21,653 nucleotides of DNA, taken from IMG/VR virus record IMGVR_UViG_3300035701_007077, positions 1 through 21,653 of that record. One strand, given 5' to 3'. Positions 6,056 through 13,871 of the stretch are shown here, in pieces; within the stretch, counting starts at the first letter, position 1, and each line of letters begins with the position of its first letter. This stretch comes from a virus. The position numbers were made by a program, and so were the translations under genes. Under the pieces are notes generated by a model, which saw only the letters and a list, made by a program, of their open reading frames with translations, did no database searches and had not been told where the DNA came from.

Positions 6056-8056
6056 ATGTCAGTAGATTTCTTTGAAGAAACCCCGAAACAAGCTCAAAAA
6101 GCTAAAAGGTCAGGATCAACAACCCCCATACTTGATAACTTTTCAAGAGACCTTAATAAATTAGCCGAGGAAGGTAAAATAGATCCAATAGTTGGAAGAG
6201 ATAAGGAAATAAAGAGAATTTCTCAAATTTTATCTCGAAAGAAAAAGAATAACGTTGTTATTGTTGGAGATGCTGGCGTCGGTAAAACGGCATTAGTTGA
6301 AAAATTGGCATTATTAATAGTCAAAGGTGAATGTTCAAGTAATTTGTTGGATAAGCGTATTGTAACATTGGATTTAACCGCGCTAGTTGCAGGAACAAAA
6401 TACCGTGGTCAATTCGAAGAGAGAATCAAAGGTATATTAGTGGAATTACAAGATAATCGTGATGTGATTTTGTTCATTGACGAATTACATATGATGGTCG
6501 GTGCGGGAAATGCAAGTGGGTCTATGGATGCGTCAAACATTTTTAAGCCCGCTTTATCTCGTGGTGAAATTCAATGTATCGGTTCTACAACATTGGATGA
6601 ATATAAAAAGCATATTGAAAAAGACGGGGCGCTGGTAAGAAGGTTTCAAAAAATTATTTTAAAGGAGCCTACATATGGTGAAACGATTGAGATTTTATCC
6701 AATATAAAACCAGCATATGAAGAATATCATAAAGTAATATATGGTAAGAATGTGATTGAAACAATTGTTTTATTAGCATCAAAATATATTACAGATAGAC
6801 AATTTCCCGACAAAGCCATCGATATTCTCGACGAATTAGGTGCGGAAAAGAAAGTTTCAGTCAAAATTCCAGCATCAATTGAAAAATTGAGAGAACAAGT
6901 TGAAGAGATAAAAGAAAAAAAGAAGGAGGTCGTATTAAGTCAAAAATACGAACAAGCCGCCAAGCTGAGAGATGAAGAAAAGAAAATATTAAAAAAATTA
7001 GAAGCCGAAAAAGAAAATTGGGCAAACAATAAAAAAGACGATAAAGATCCAATAATTGTCGAAGATGTTTATAGTATTGTCACTAATATGACAGGAGTTC
7101 CAATTAATGAACTCGATTCAGAAGGACGAGAAAATTTATTAACTCTTGAAAAACAACTTGAAAAGAAAGTCATCGGACAAAAAGAAGCTATAACAATCAT
7201 TTCTAAAGCAATCAGAAGAAATCGTGTCGGTATTAAAGGTAATAACAAACCCGTTGGTTCATTTATGTTTTTAGGGTCAACAGGTGTTGGAAAAACATAC
7301 CTAGCTAAATGTCTATCGGAACTTTTATTTGGGTCTCCCGATAATGTAATAAGAATCGATATGAGCGAATACATGGAAAAACATAATGTATCACGATTAA
7401 TAGGGTCCCCTCCAGGATATGTCGGGTATGAAGAAGGCGGTCAGCTCACTGAAAAAATAAAAAATCAACCATTTGCGGTTATTTTGTTTGATGAAATTGA
7501 GAAAGCCCACAAGGATGTTTATAATATCCTTCTTCAACTTCTGGATGAGGGGCATATTACAGATTCTTTCGGTAGAAAAATAAACTTCACCAATACGCTT
7601 ATCATATTAACTTCCAATATTGGTTCAAAGAAAGTTCAGGAATTTGGAAAAGGTATTGGATTCTCCACGGGGGCCAATCAAAATGAATCTAATAAATCAA
7701 TCATAAATAAAGAATTAAAGAAACATTTTAATCCTGAATTTTTAAATCGTATTGATGCAACCGTTATGTTTAATACATTGAACAAAGATGCTCTCAAACA
7801 GATTGTTAGCATTGAAATCCAAAACTTAATTGGAAGACTCAAAGAAAAAGAATACGATATTGAATTTGGTGAAGATGTGTTGGATAAAATTTTGGAATTA
7901 AATTCTGAAGAAGATTATGGAGCTCGTCCAATTAAACGTATAATTCAAAATCTATGTGAAGATTTTCTAAGTGATGAAATTTTAAAAGGTAATATTATAC
8001 CAGGAAAAAAAGTACATATTCATCATTATAAAGATGATGAGTTGGTGATTTCTTAA
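6056..8056 (+). CDS. ClpC-like AAA+ unfoldase lacking the N-domain
   Basis: The 666-residue protein has both Clp/Hsp100 AAA+ modules. Module 1: Walker A GDAGVGKT (71-78), Walker B ILFIDE (138-143), arginines R195-R196. A short middle domain with a UVR-like segment (EQAAKLRDEEKK, 299-310) is typical of ClpC rather than ClpB. Module 2: Walker A GSTGVGKT (407-414), Walker B ILFDE (476-480), arginine finger in NRID (564-567), sensor 2 GARP (622-625). The tripeptide IGF (534-536) sits where ClpA/ClpC/ClpX carry the loop that docks on ClpP. Usual ClpC length is about 810-850; the missing part is the repeated N-domain that binds adaptors. Expected activity: ATP-driven unfolding and feeding of substrates into a peptidase, probably host ClpP, as no clpP is visible. 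Third gene of the operon. Confidence 0.93.
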   Translation: MSVDFFEETPKQAQKAKRSGSTTPILDNFSRDLNKLAEEGKIDPIVGRDKEIKRISQILSRKKKNNVVIVGDAGVGKTALVEKLALLIVKGECSSNLLDKRIVTLDLTALVAGTKYRGQFEERIKGILVELQDNRDVILFIDELHMMVGAGNASGSMDASNIFKPALSRGEIQCIGSTTLDEYKKHIEKDGALVRRFQKIILKEPTYGETIEILSNIKPAYEEYHKVIYGKNVIETIVLLASKYITDRQFPDKAIDILDELGAEKKVSVKIPASIEKLREQVEEIKEKKKEVVLSQKYEQAAKLRDEEKKILKKLEAEKENWANNKKDDKDPIIVEDVYSIVTNMTGVPINELDSEGRENLLTLEKQLEKKVIGQKEAITIISKAIRRNRVGIKGNNKPVGSFMFLGSTGVGKTYLAKCLSELLFGSPDNVIRIDMSEYMEKHNVSRLIGSPPGYVGYEEGGQLTEKIKNQPFAVILFDEIEKAHKDVYNILLQLLDEGHITDSFGRKINFTNTLIILTSNIGSKKVQEFGKGIGFSTGANQNESNKSIINKELKKHFNPEFLNRIDATVMFNTLNKDALKQIVSIEIQNLIGRLKEKEYDIEFGEDVLDKILELNSEEDYGARPIKRIIQNLCEDFLSDEILKGNIIPGKKVHIHHYKDDELVIS

Positions 8057-8103
8057 AAGTTTTACGTTCGTATATCAAATAACCGACTTTTTCTAAAAAC
8101 ACA

Positions 8104-8216
8104 GATATTTATGCTCTTGCAGGTTCTCTTTGTCGATTACCTTTTCGTTTTACAAAATAGATGGCGTTGAACCCATCTAACGACCCAAACCCCGACAGAT
8201 TGTTGGGGTTTTTTTT
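8104..8216 (+). ncRNA. Possible small RNA ending in a strong terminator
   Basis: Between the ClpC-like gene and the next gene there is no convincing ORF. The interval contains GATATTTAT at 8104-8112, similar to sequence found upstream of several start codons here, then a 7-bp stem (TAGATGG at 8159-8165, CCATCTA at 8173-8179) directly followed by a strong intrinsic terminator. This could be a small RNA of about 90-100 bases or simply the 3' untranslated region of the ClpC operon. Confidence 0.3.
8187..8216 (+). terminator. Intrinsic terminator of the ClpC-like operon
   Basis: A stem of up to 11 bp (AAACCCCGACA at 8187-8197 with TGTTGGGGTTT at 8201-8211, one G-T pair) with a 3-base loop, followed by a T tract. 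It is the strongest terminator in the window. Confidence 0.9.
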
Positions 8217-8265
8217 GTTTATATGGTTTCTTTTTCTTATCTTTTAATATACTAAAAATTATATT

Positions 8266-8577
8266 ATGAATAAATTTGGATTTGAAAGATTGTTAATTGA
8301 AAAAAATTATGATGATTTTCCTAGTTTTTATAAAGAGTCAAAGGATATTATCTATCGAAAAATCATCGACACTTTTGAAAGCGCAAAAGCTTCGGGAAAA
8401 GAAACACAGATATTAATTGTAACAGCTCGAATAGAAAATCAACCGTTTGATACCGATTTTCCAATTATAAAATCAGATCCAGGTTTATTAATGAGAATAA
8501 TCCCATATTTTGAGTCGATAGAAGATTATGAAACATGTGGTAAAATAATGAAGTTGTATTCTGAGCTGGCAAATTAA
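8266..8577 (+). CDS. Hypothetical protein
   Basis: The 103-residue protein is soluble, with mixed helix and strand (ESAKASGKETQILIVTARIE, then a helical C-terminus YETCGKIMKLYSELAN). No family recognised. It stands alone between a terminator and a convergent gene whose stop overlaps its own (the TTAA at 8574-8577 serves both stops). The ATG at 8266 follows an AT-rich leader without a Shine-Dalgarno sequence, as is usual in Bacteroidota-type genomes. Confidence 0.75.
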   Translation: MNKFGFERLLIEKNYDDFPSFYKESKDIIYRKIIDTFESAKASGKETQILIVTARIENQPFDTDFPIIKSDPGLLMRIIPYFESIEDYETCGKIMKLYSELAN

Positions 8578-8840
8578 TCCATTCTCTTTTTCATGCCTAA
8601 AGTCGAATTCTCGCCAATTCCTTCAGCTGACGGCTTTGATGTTTTTAACCTTTCATATGTGCGTATACCTAATAAGACCCCGATGAACATTAAAACTTCA
8701 TAATAATCTTTATTAGTGAAAATTATTAAATAGATGGAAACACCCGTGAAGAGATAAACAAGAAGTTTTTTGATTGAATATTCACAATCTTCACGAAGGA
8801 AACATAAAATAAAACTTACTATTTGTTTAAATATTTTCAT
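8574..8840 (-). CDS. Small two-span membrane protein, holin-like by layout
   Basis: The 88-residue protein has a short N-terminal amphipathic segment with FLRED, two hydrophobic helices (about 26-41, LLVYLFTGVSIYLIIF, and 47-59, YEVLMFIGVLLGI) and a polar C-terminus. Size and topology would fit a phage holin or accessory membrane protein, but there is no lysin next to it and no diagnostic motif. It is the last gene of a minus-strand cluster, about 40 bases after the single-span protein. Confidence 0.68.
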   Translation of the reverse strand: MKIFKQIVSFILCFLREDCEYSIKKLLVYLFTGVSIYLIIFTNKDYYEVLMFIGVLLGIRTYERLKTSKPSAEGIGENSTLGMKKRMD

Positions 8841-8880
8841 TTTATAATTCGTTCAATTACAATAATAACTGTGTCTGGAA

Positions 8881-9318
8881 TTATTTTATTGTTGCGGGGA
8901 CTTTGGGATTTGATACTGTCGGATACGTTAAAGAGTTTTTTTTTACATCAAAACTTAAACCATCCATATATTTAAGAAAATCTTCTTTAGTTAACGTTTT
9001 ATCCTTACTGATATATTTTATGTAAGATGTCGAAAGAGATTTAAGATTATCCGCATTTTGATCGGTATTTGATATAATTTCATTTAATTTCGTCTCCATA
9101 ACAACCTGCTTTACTAATAATATGGAATCCGTCTTAGTTTGTGATTTCTGTGTCTGTATTATCGTGGAAACATTGGATTGCATTTTTACGTTATTATCTT
9201 TCCAATTATCATATACAGCAAATGCTCCCCAAAGAGCGCCTAGAACCGCAACGACACTGAAATAATATCCACTGTATGTTTTAATTCCCTCGATAATATT
9301 TATTAATTGTTTTTTCAT
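8881..9318 (-). CDS. Single-span membrane protein with long soluble domain
   Basis: The 145-residue protein has one membrane helix at about 18-36 (YYFSVVAVLGALWGAFAV) preceded by a short Lys-containing start, then a long hydrophilic helical region (45-110) rich in Gln, Ser, Thr and Lys that looks like a coiled coil. The C-terminal 30 residues are extended (TYPTVSNPKVPATIK). The layout fits a periplasm-facing coiled coil such as an inner spanin, but no lipoprotein partner is visible. Function unknown. Confidence 0.7.
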   Translation of the reverse strand: MKKQLINIIEGIKTYSGYYFSVVAVLGALWGAFAVYDNWKDNNVKMQSNVSTIIQTQKSQTKTDSILLVKQVVMETKLNEIISNTDQNADNLKSLSTSYIKYISKDKTLTKEDFLKYMDGLSFDVKKNSLTYPTVSNPKVPATIK

Positions 9319-9338
9319 ATATTATAAATATCATTAAA

Positions 9339-10556
9339 CTATAGTTTTATTCCAATAACTAATATATCATCTGTTTGTTCAAGTTCTCCTCTCCATTTGA
9401 TTATTTTTTGTTCAAGTAGCTGTCCTTGATAATATAATCCTAAATGTTTAAAAGATAATAACAATTCAATAAATTTATCCTTCAATAGTTTTTTGTTATC
9501 ATCTCCGCCAAACTGATCAACAAAACCGTCAGTAAACATATAAATAATATCACCATTTTTATAAGGGATATCCTGAGATTTAAACGTTTTAATTACCCTA
9601 CTATCAACACCTCCAATTAAATATGGTTCTCCTTTATATTCAACAATCTGTTTATCTTTTTTTCGATAAACTAATAAAGGCCTTTTACAGCCAGAAAAAT
9701 GTATAAATTTCTTTTCCTTATCGATGCAAACAAAAGCAATGTCAATTCCGTCTTGATATCCACTGCTAGCATCTTGATGTAATAGTTTACGCATATTTGA
9801 ATCTAGTTCACGTAATATATCTGTTGGTGTGGTATTAATTTCATCATCGTCAAGAATTTCATTTAAAAAATTATACCCGATCATAGATAATAATGCACCC
9901 GATACGCCATGTCCTGTACAGTCAGCAACTGCAACCAGGGACAGATTATTTTTATTGGTAATCCAATAAAAATCACCACTAACTATGTCCTTTGGTTTAT
10001 AAAGTATAAACGCCTCTGTAAACTCTTTTAGTAATGAGTCAATTTTAGGAAACGTTACACGTTGGATCCTTTCAGCAAAAATTATACTTTGGGTAATGCT
10101 TTGATTTTTAGCTTCAATTATTGCGTTAGCTTTGATTAGTTCATCGTTTGCTTCCTTTAGCTTTTGCGAATCTTCTCTATAACAATGTTGTATGAATGAT
10201 GTCTCAATTACGTGTGGTAATCGAAGTAATTGATTTTTCATAACATAATCATCAATACCTTCTTTTAATACTTCAAGAGCAAATTCCTCACACATATTAC
10301 CCGAAACCAAAATAAATGCGATATTCGGATCCTTTTGTCTAGCGGCATCCATTGCTCTAAAAGAGTTAAAGTTAGGTATCACATGGTCACATAAAACCAC
10401 GTCCGGCTTAAATTCATCTAGTTGTTTGATAAATGTTTCTTCGCTATCAGATACAGCCGCAGGGGTTGTATATCCATTTTCTATAAGACATTTCAATATA
10501 CGTTCGACATCCTCTTTCGAGTTGTCTAATATCAGTATTTTTATTCCACTTCTCAA
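9339..10556 (-). CDS. Response-regulator receiver fused to PP2C/SpoIIE-type phosphatase
   Basis: Residues 1-125 form a receiver domain: acidic pocket near D11, phospho-acceptor D57 (VVLCDHVIP), S85 and K107. A helical linker at about 126-165 (ANDELIKANAIIEAKNQS) joins it to a SpoIIE/RsbU-type PP2C phosphatase at 180-405 with metal ligands D195 (SGDFYW), D212 (VADCTGHG), D343 (FTDGFVD) and D396 or D397 (QTDDILV). Such proteins dephosphorylate serine or threonine in partner-switching anti-anti-sigma proteins when the receiver is phosphorylated by a histidine kinase. No kinase or STAS partner is visible here, so a phage product would act on host signalling. The start is TTG at 10554-10556: the frame has no upstream ATG before a stop, and the first internal ATG would delete much of the receiver. 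Confidence 0.9.
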   Translation of the reverse strand: MRSGIKILILDNSKEDVERILKCLIENGYTTPAAVSDSEETFIKQLDEFKPDVVLCDHVIPNFNSFRAMDAARQKDPNIAFILVSGNMCEEFALEVLKEGIDDYVMKNQLLRLPHVIETSFIQHCYREDSQKLKEANDELIKANAIIEAKNQSITQSIIFAERIQRVTFPKIDSLLKEFTEAFILYKPKDIVSGDFYWITNKNNLSLVAVADCTGHGVSGALLSMIGYNFLNEILDDDEINTTPTDILRELDSNMRKLLHQDASSGYQDGIDIAFVCIDKEKKFIHFSGCKRPLLVYRKKDKQIVEYKGEPYLIGGVDSRVIKTFKSQDIPYKNGDIIYMFTDGFVDQFGGDDNKKLLKDKFIELLLSFKHLGLYYQGQLLEQKIIKWRGELEQTDDILVIGIKL

Positions 10557-10677
10557 GACAAGTACTTATTAATTTTTTATTTTAAATCTCGGCAAACACC
10601 TGTCAAGACCTTTATTGATATTACATTTAATAAATACTATATCGCACGACTTTTTGATGTCTTTGATAATTAATTTT

Positions 10678-11841
10678 CTACCTCCGTGTAGGAGCATTAC
10701 CTGAACTATTTGAGGATCCAGAAGATGAACCACTTGAGCTTCTACCCATTCCACTACCACTAGAATTAGATTCATTTGAACGTCTACTAAAATCATTTGA
10801 ATTGTTAATCCTTGATGGTTCTGAATAACTTCTATTTGGCGGCGCCGAATATGTTTGTGTTGAATTATTCATTTCGTATCTTCTATTCTGAATGGTGTTG
10901 GTATTTCCAATGTTACGATTTCCATTATCTATATTCGTTCTACGATTCTCTGTGTTTGATACTCTACTGTTATTAAACTGAGGACGTGTATTCATTTTAG
11001 GATTATCGTATGTAGGGACGTACTGTCTTCTACTTTCAGAATATTGTTTCATGTTCTGAGAATTTCTCTGTTGATTTGGTTCGATACGATTCCTCTGAGG
11101 CTGTGTACTCTCAATTCTTCTATTAGAAGGCGGGTTTCCCTGTGTTAAATTGGACGGCCTTTCTCTACGAATATATTGCGGAGTAGTCGGATTATTATAA
11201 TTGTGATTAAAATTATTGTTACCATAGTAGTTGTTGTTATAATGATTGTAATTATTATACCCATAGCGATTCCATCCGAAATACCAGTTATATCCGAAAT
11301 AAAAATCATTATGCCAGAAGTAAGGGTAATTCCATCCGAAATAAAAATCATTATAGAACCATGAATTATAGTACCAAGGATTAGAGTACATCCAATAATT
11401 AAATCCATAGTGATGATATCTACCAATCATATTTGAATAATAGAAAGGATCCAACTCATAATAATTAACTGTAATGTTTGGATTTTCCTTTACAAGTGTG
11501 TCGATAATCTGGTCAGTATTCATTCTTTTCTGACGTTTTACTCTTGGTTGATCGGTTTTTGCGTTAAAATAAAGATCATCAAATTCGGGGTTTGGATTTC
11601 GTTTTTCCATTTTACCGTTCTTTGATTCCCAATACTTTTCATAGTTGGATTTTTCACCTTTACGATTCAAAGTATCCTGAATGATTACTTCTGGAAGAAT
11701 GGTGTAACCCATTTCCCTGAGTCCTTCCAATACCCAACTAGAAATTGCGTTGTCAATCTCTCTTGGATTAAGTTCTTTCGGCCTTCCAATTAATGTAAGA
11801 CTTAATAGAATTGCGAGTGCTAAAATTAATAGTCGTTTCAT
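10678..11841 (-). CDS. Exported Tyr/Asn/Trp-rich low-complexity protein
   Basis: The 387-residue protein starts with a Sec-type signal peptide (MKRLLILALAILLSLTLIG). A polar region (25-125) follows, then an aromatic stretch at about 130-205 packed with Tyr, Trp, Phe, Asn and Gly (for example YFGWNYPYFWHNDFYFGYNW), then an Asn/Tyr run and a long Asn/Arg/Gln/Ser-rich disordered tail ending in Ser/Gly repeats. It resembles poorly annotated exported proteins of Bacteroidota more than any known phage protein family. Composition suggests an adhesive, surface-coating or self-assembling protein; this is inference. Frames on either strand in the Asn/Tyr run are composition artefacts. Confidence 0.85.
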   Translation of the reverse strand: MKRLLILALAILLSLTLIGRPKELNPREIDNAISSWVLEGLREMGYTILPEVIIQDTLNRKGEKSNYEKYWESKNGKMEKRNPNPEFDDLYFNAKTDQPRVKRQKRMNTDQIIDTLVKENPNITVNYYELDPFYYSNMIGRYHHYGFNYWMYSNPWYYNSWFYNDFYFGWNYPYFWHNDFYFGYNWYFGWNRYGYNNYNHYNNNYYGNNNFNHNYNNPTTPQYIRRERPSNLTQGNPPSNRRIESTQPQRNRIEPNQQRNSQNMKQYSESRRQYVPTYDNPKMNTRPQFNNSRVSNTENRRTNIDNGNRNIGNTNTIQNRRYEMNNSTQTYSAPPNRSYSEPSRINNSNDFSRRSNESNSSGSGMGRSSSGSSSGSSNSSGNAPTRR

Positions 11842-11903
11842 ATCATATATTTTATATAATATAAATAAACAACTATCGTACCAAAGATGAAGATTTTCAG
11901 GAA

Positions 11904-13142
11904 TTAACCTTGCGTTAACACTTCAATATGTTGATGACATTTCCCTTCATAGTTTCGGAAACCATAGAATTTTGAATTCCCATCAATATAGGAATATTCT
12001 ACAAAATTCGGAAGTAATGATATCTTACCCTTGCTCGTGTCAACCACGAATTGAGGACAAGCATATCCTGATGTGTGACCTCTCAAACCATCAATAATTT
12101 CAAGTCCTTTATCAATTGTGGATTGAAAATGTTGACTCCCCGGAATTTTATCACATGAATATAGATAGTATGGTTTTACTCGAACTTTAAGTAATCTTCT
12201 ATAAAGTAATCTGAATGTTTCCACATTATCATTAATACCTTTTAATAACACACTTTGGGACCCCATAGGAATTCCAGTATCAGCAATCATATTACAGGCT
12301 TTTTGAGTTTCTTCTGTGAGTTCGTCAGGGTGTGTAAAATGAATACTCATGTATACTGGATGATATTTTTTGATAATATTCATAAGTTCAGGTGTAATAC
12401 GCATCGGATTAACAACGGGTATTTTCGTACCAATTCGTATCATTTCAACATGCTCAATGCTTCTTAATCTGTTAAGAATATATTCTATTTGGTCATCTCT
12501 TAATGTAAGCGGGTCCCCACCTGACACAATCACATCCCTAATTTCAGGATGTGTTTCGATATAATCAAACCCTAATTCCCATTCTGAATTGGAAACAGTA
12601 ATTGATGTTCTCTTTGAAACCATATGACTTCTGGTACAATAACGGCAATAAGCAGAACAAAATCCCGTCACAAGAAACAATGCTCTGTCAGGGTATCTAT
12701 GAACGATATTTGGAACAGGTGACATGTTTACCTCATCAAGTGGGTCTTCAGTTTCATTTTTAGTGTGATTCAACTCATTTATAGTAGGGATAATTGTCCT
12801 ATATAATGGATGATTGTCTTCGAGTGTGCTAAGTAAATACGCAAAGTAAGGAGTTATCCTAAAGGGCAGATGGTTTTCTGGCATATTAATAATAGTATCA
12901 TTTTTTTTGTTGCCCAACACCGCATTAAGTCGGTCAGTCTTGGTGATACTGTTCTTGATTTGCCACTTCCAGTCGTTCCATTCTTCGATGGACGCTTCGG
13001 AGTAGTTTTCATTAATAAAATTATTAAGTCGATTATTGGTCGGCAAAGGGGTTTCCTTCTCTGCCGCAGGAGGGACATCAGAGGATTCTGATTCGTTGTG
13101 AGATTGTTGTAAATTCTGTGAATTCATATCATTTTTTATCAT
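11904..13142 (-). CDS. kamA: Lysine 2,3-aminomutase-like radical SAM enzyme
   Basis: The protein (412 residues from ATG 13142; an in-frame ATG at 13127 would give 407) matches the KamA family. The radical-SAM cluster motif is GFCSAYCRYCTR (CX3CX2C; C162, C166, C169). The PLP lysine is likely K373 in SKGKISLLPN. The two acidic residues that bind the lysine side chain in clostridial KAM appear conserved as D331 (YSCDKIPG) and D368 (FVVDTS), favouring lysine over glutamate as substrate. Also present: SGGDPLTL and LRGHTSGYACP. KAM interconverts L-lysine and L-beta-lysine with SAM, PLP and a 4Fe-4S cluster. The N-terminal 40 residues are polar and poorly conserved. In a phage this would be an auxiliary metabolic gene. 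The YjeK/EpmB branch that modifies EF-P is an alternative; no partner ligase is visible. Confidence 0.92.
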   Translation of the reverse strand: MIKNDMNSQNLQQSHNESESSDVPPAAEKETPLPTNNRLNNFINENYSEASIEEWNDWKWQIKNSITKTDRLNAVLGNKKNDTIINMPENHLPFRITPYFAYLLSTLEDNHPLYRTIIPTINELNHTKNETEDPLDEVNMSPVPNIVHRYPDRALFLVTGFCSAYCRYCTRSHMVSKRTSITVSNSEWELGFDYIETHPEIRDVIVSGGDPLTLRDDQIEYILNRLRSIEHVEMIRIGTKIPVVNPMRITPELMNIIKKYHPVYMSIHFTHPDELTEETQKACNMIADTGIPMGSQSVLLKGINDNVETFRLLYRRLLKVRVKPYYLYSCDKIPGSQHFQSTIDKGLEIIDGLRGHTSGYACPQFVVDTSKGKISLLPNFVEYSYIDGNSKFYGFRNYEGKCHQHIEVLTQG

Positions 13143-13235
13143 GAATAAATATAGATAAATTAAATGAAATATCAATGAGAAAAAAGTATTTTTGAAAATA
13201 ATTTTTTATCAGGTATTTATATAGAAATAATCATC

Positions 13236-13361
13236 ATGGGAGATGGAATTATATCAATTATTTTTATTGTGACATTTTTTTTATTCGTGCTTTTAATAGC
13301 AAAAATATCACATCCGAAGCCTAAGTATAGACAAAGGAAGTTTATTCCTAAGAAAAAATAG
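13236..13361 (+). CDS. Tiny single-span membrane protein
   Basis: A 41-codon frame encodes one hydrophobic helix (IISIIFIVTFFLFVLLIA) followed by a basic tail (PKYRQRKFIPKKK). Unlike a random AT-rich frame, it shows the standard small membrane protein pattern of helix plus positive cytoplasmic end. It is preceded by TATTTATATAG about 20 bases upstream of the ATG, like the next gene, and ends 25 bases before it. Function unknown. Confidence 0.55.
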   Translation: MGDGIISIIFIVTFFLFVLLIAKISHPKPKYRQRKFIPKKK

Positions 13362-13386
13362 TTATATTTATATAAAAATCGAATCT

Positions 13387-13656
13387 ATGAAAAAGACATT
13401 ACAAGAAGAAAAAGAAAGAATCCTCCAAATTATGAAGCCTATAATTGAAGGTAATGCTTTTTCAGGCGCAGCTAATAAGGCAAAAGAAGAAGGAAAAGAC
13501 ACTTTTGAATTTGACGGAAAAACATTTAATGTAAGTGGAACTGTAAAGAAAGCTGAAGAAACTGACGAAGAAAAGGAAGACAAGATCGAAGAACCTAAAA
13601 AGGCGACAGGTGAAACAAATATGGCTATTGGATTTGGCGTTAACCCAAAAAATTAA
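13387..13656 (+). CDS. Small charged protein with Glu/Lys-rich leader-like start
   Basis: The 89-residue product starts MKKTLQEEKERILQIMKPII then EGN, an amphipathic charged N-terminus of the same length class as the leaders at 3434-4786 but a different sequence. It is followed by FSGAANKAKEEGKDTFEFDG and KTFNVSGT, which looks like a small folded unit, then an acidic Lys/Glu linker and a short C-terminal IGFGVNPKN. From memory, units of the form AxxAKEEGKxxFxxDGKxF recur in phage structural proteins, but this could not be checked. The opposite-strand frame is a shadow. Confidence 0.75.
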   Translation: MKKTLQEEKERILQIMKPIIEGNAFSGAANKAKEEGKDTFEFDGKTFNVSGTVKKAEETDEEKEDKIEEPKKATGETNMAIGFGVNPKN

Positions 13657-13684
13657 AAATATTTTAAAGATTTTTTGAAAAACA

Positions 13685-13716
13685 TTTGGCTATCTCATAT
13701 TTATTACATATATTTG
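13685..13716 (+). promoter_or_regulatory. Bacteroidota-type promoter of the tRNA array
   Basis: TTTG (13685-13688), 20 bases, then TATATTTG (13709-13716): an exact fit to the Bacteroidota consensus. The expected transcription start is about 18 bases before the leader ORF. Confidence 0.8.
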
Positions 13717-13739
13717 TACCGTAATTAAAAATTAAAGAC

Positions 13740-13826
13740 ATGAAAAACTTACTCAACTTATCAAACATCCTCTTGGCGGCTGACCTATTATGGGCTGATG
13801 AGGATATATTGCGTAAAGTCGGGTAG
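13740..13826 (+). CDS. Leucine-rich leader peptide
   Basis: A 28-codon ORF directly downstream of the promoter begins MKNLLNLSNILLAADLLWAD and ends after DILRKVG. Eight of 28 codons are Leu (positions 4, 5, 7, 11, 12, 16, 17, 24), written as TTA three times, CTC twice, TTG twice and CTA once. These are the codon types read by the four Leu tRNAs encoded downstream. The last codons (13816-13824) lie inside the sequence able to form the antiterminator. This is the classical layout of an amino-acid attenuation leader. It could alternatively be a chance short ORF or a small hydrophobic peptide with its own role. Confidence 0.6.
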   Translation: MKNLLNLSNILLAADLLWADEDILRKVG

Positions 13827-13871
13827 TGTTATAAACATACTAAAATCTTTCTTAAATGAAATGACCCGACT
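13817..13871 (+). promoter_or_regulatory. Candidate antiterminator pairing of the leader
   Basis: AGTCGGGT at 13817-13824, at the end of the leader ORF, is complementary to ACCCGACT at 13864-13871 and identical to the 3' arm of the following terminator. The two structures are therefore mutually exclusive. A ribosome finishing the ORF would cover the first arm and allow the terminator; a ribosome stalled at the early Leu codons would leave it free to form the antiterminator. Confidence 0.5.

Noticed and set aside
10569-10796. 75-residue minus-strand frame at the end of the exported-protein gene
   Set aside because: It overlaps the coding end in another frame and has no supporting start context or homology pattern.
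11145-11426. Ile/Thr-rich frames on both strands over the Asn/Tyr run
   Set aside because: They are out-of-frame readings of the low-complexity part of the exported protein.
13143-13175. TTG start at 13175 for the aminomutase
   Set aside because: It adds a hydrophobic stretch not seen in the family; ATG at 13142 or 13127 is simpler.
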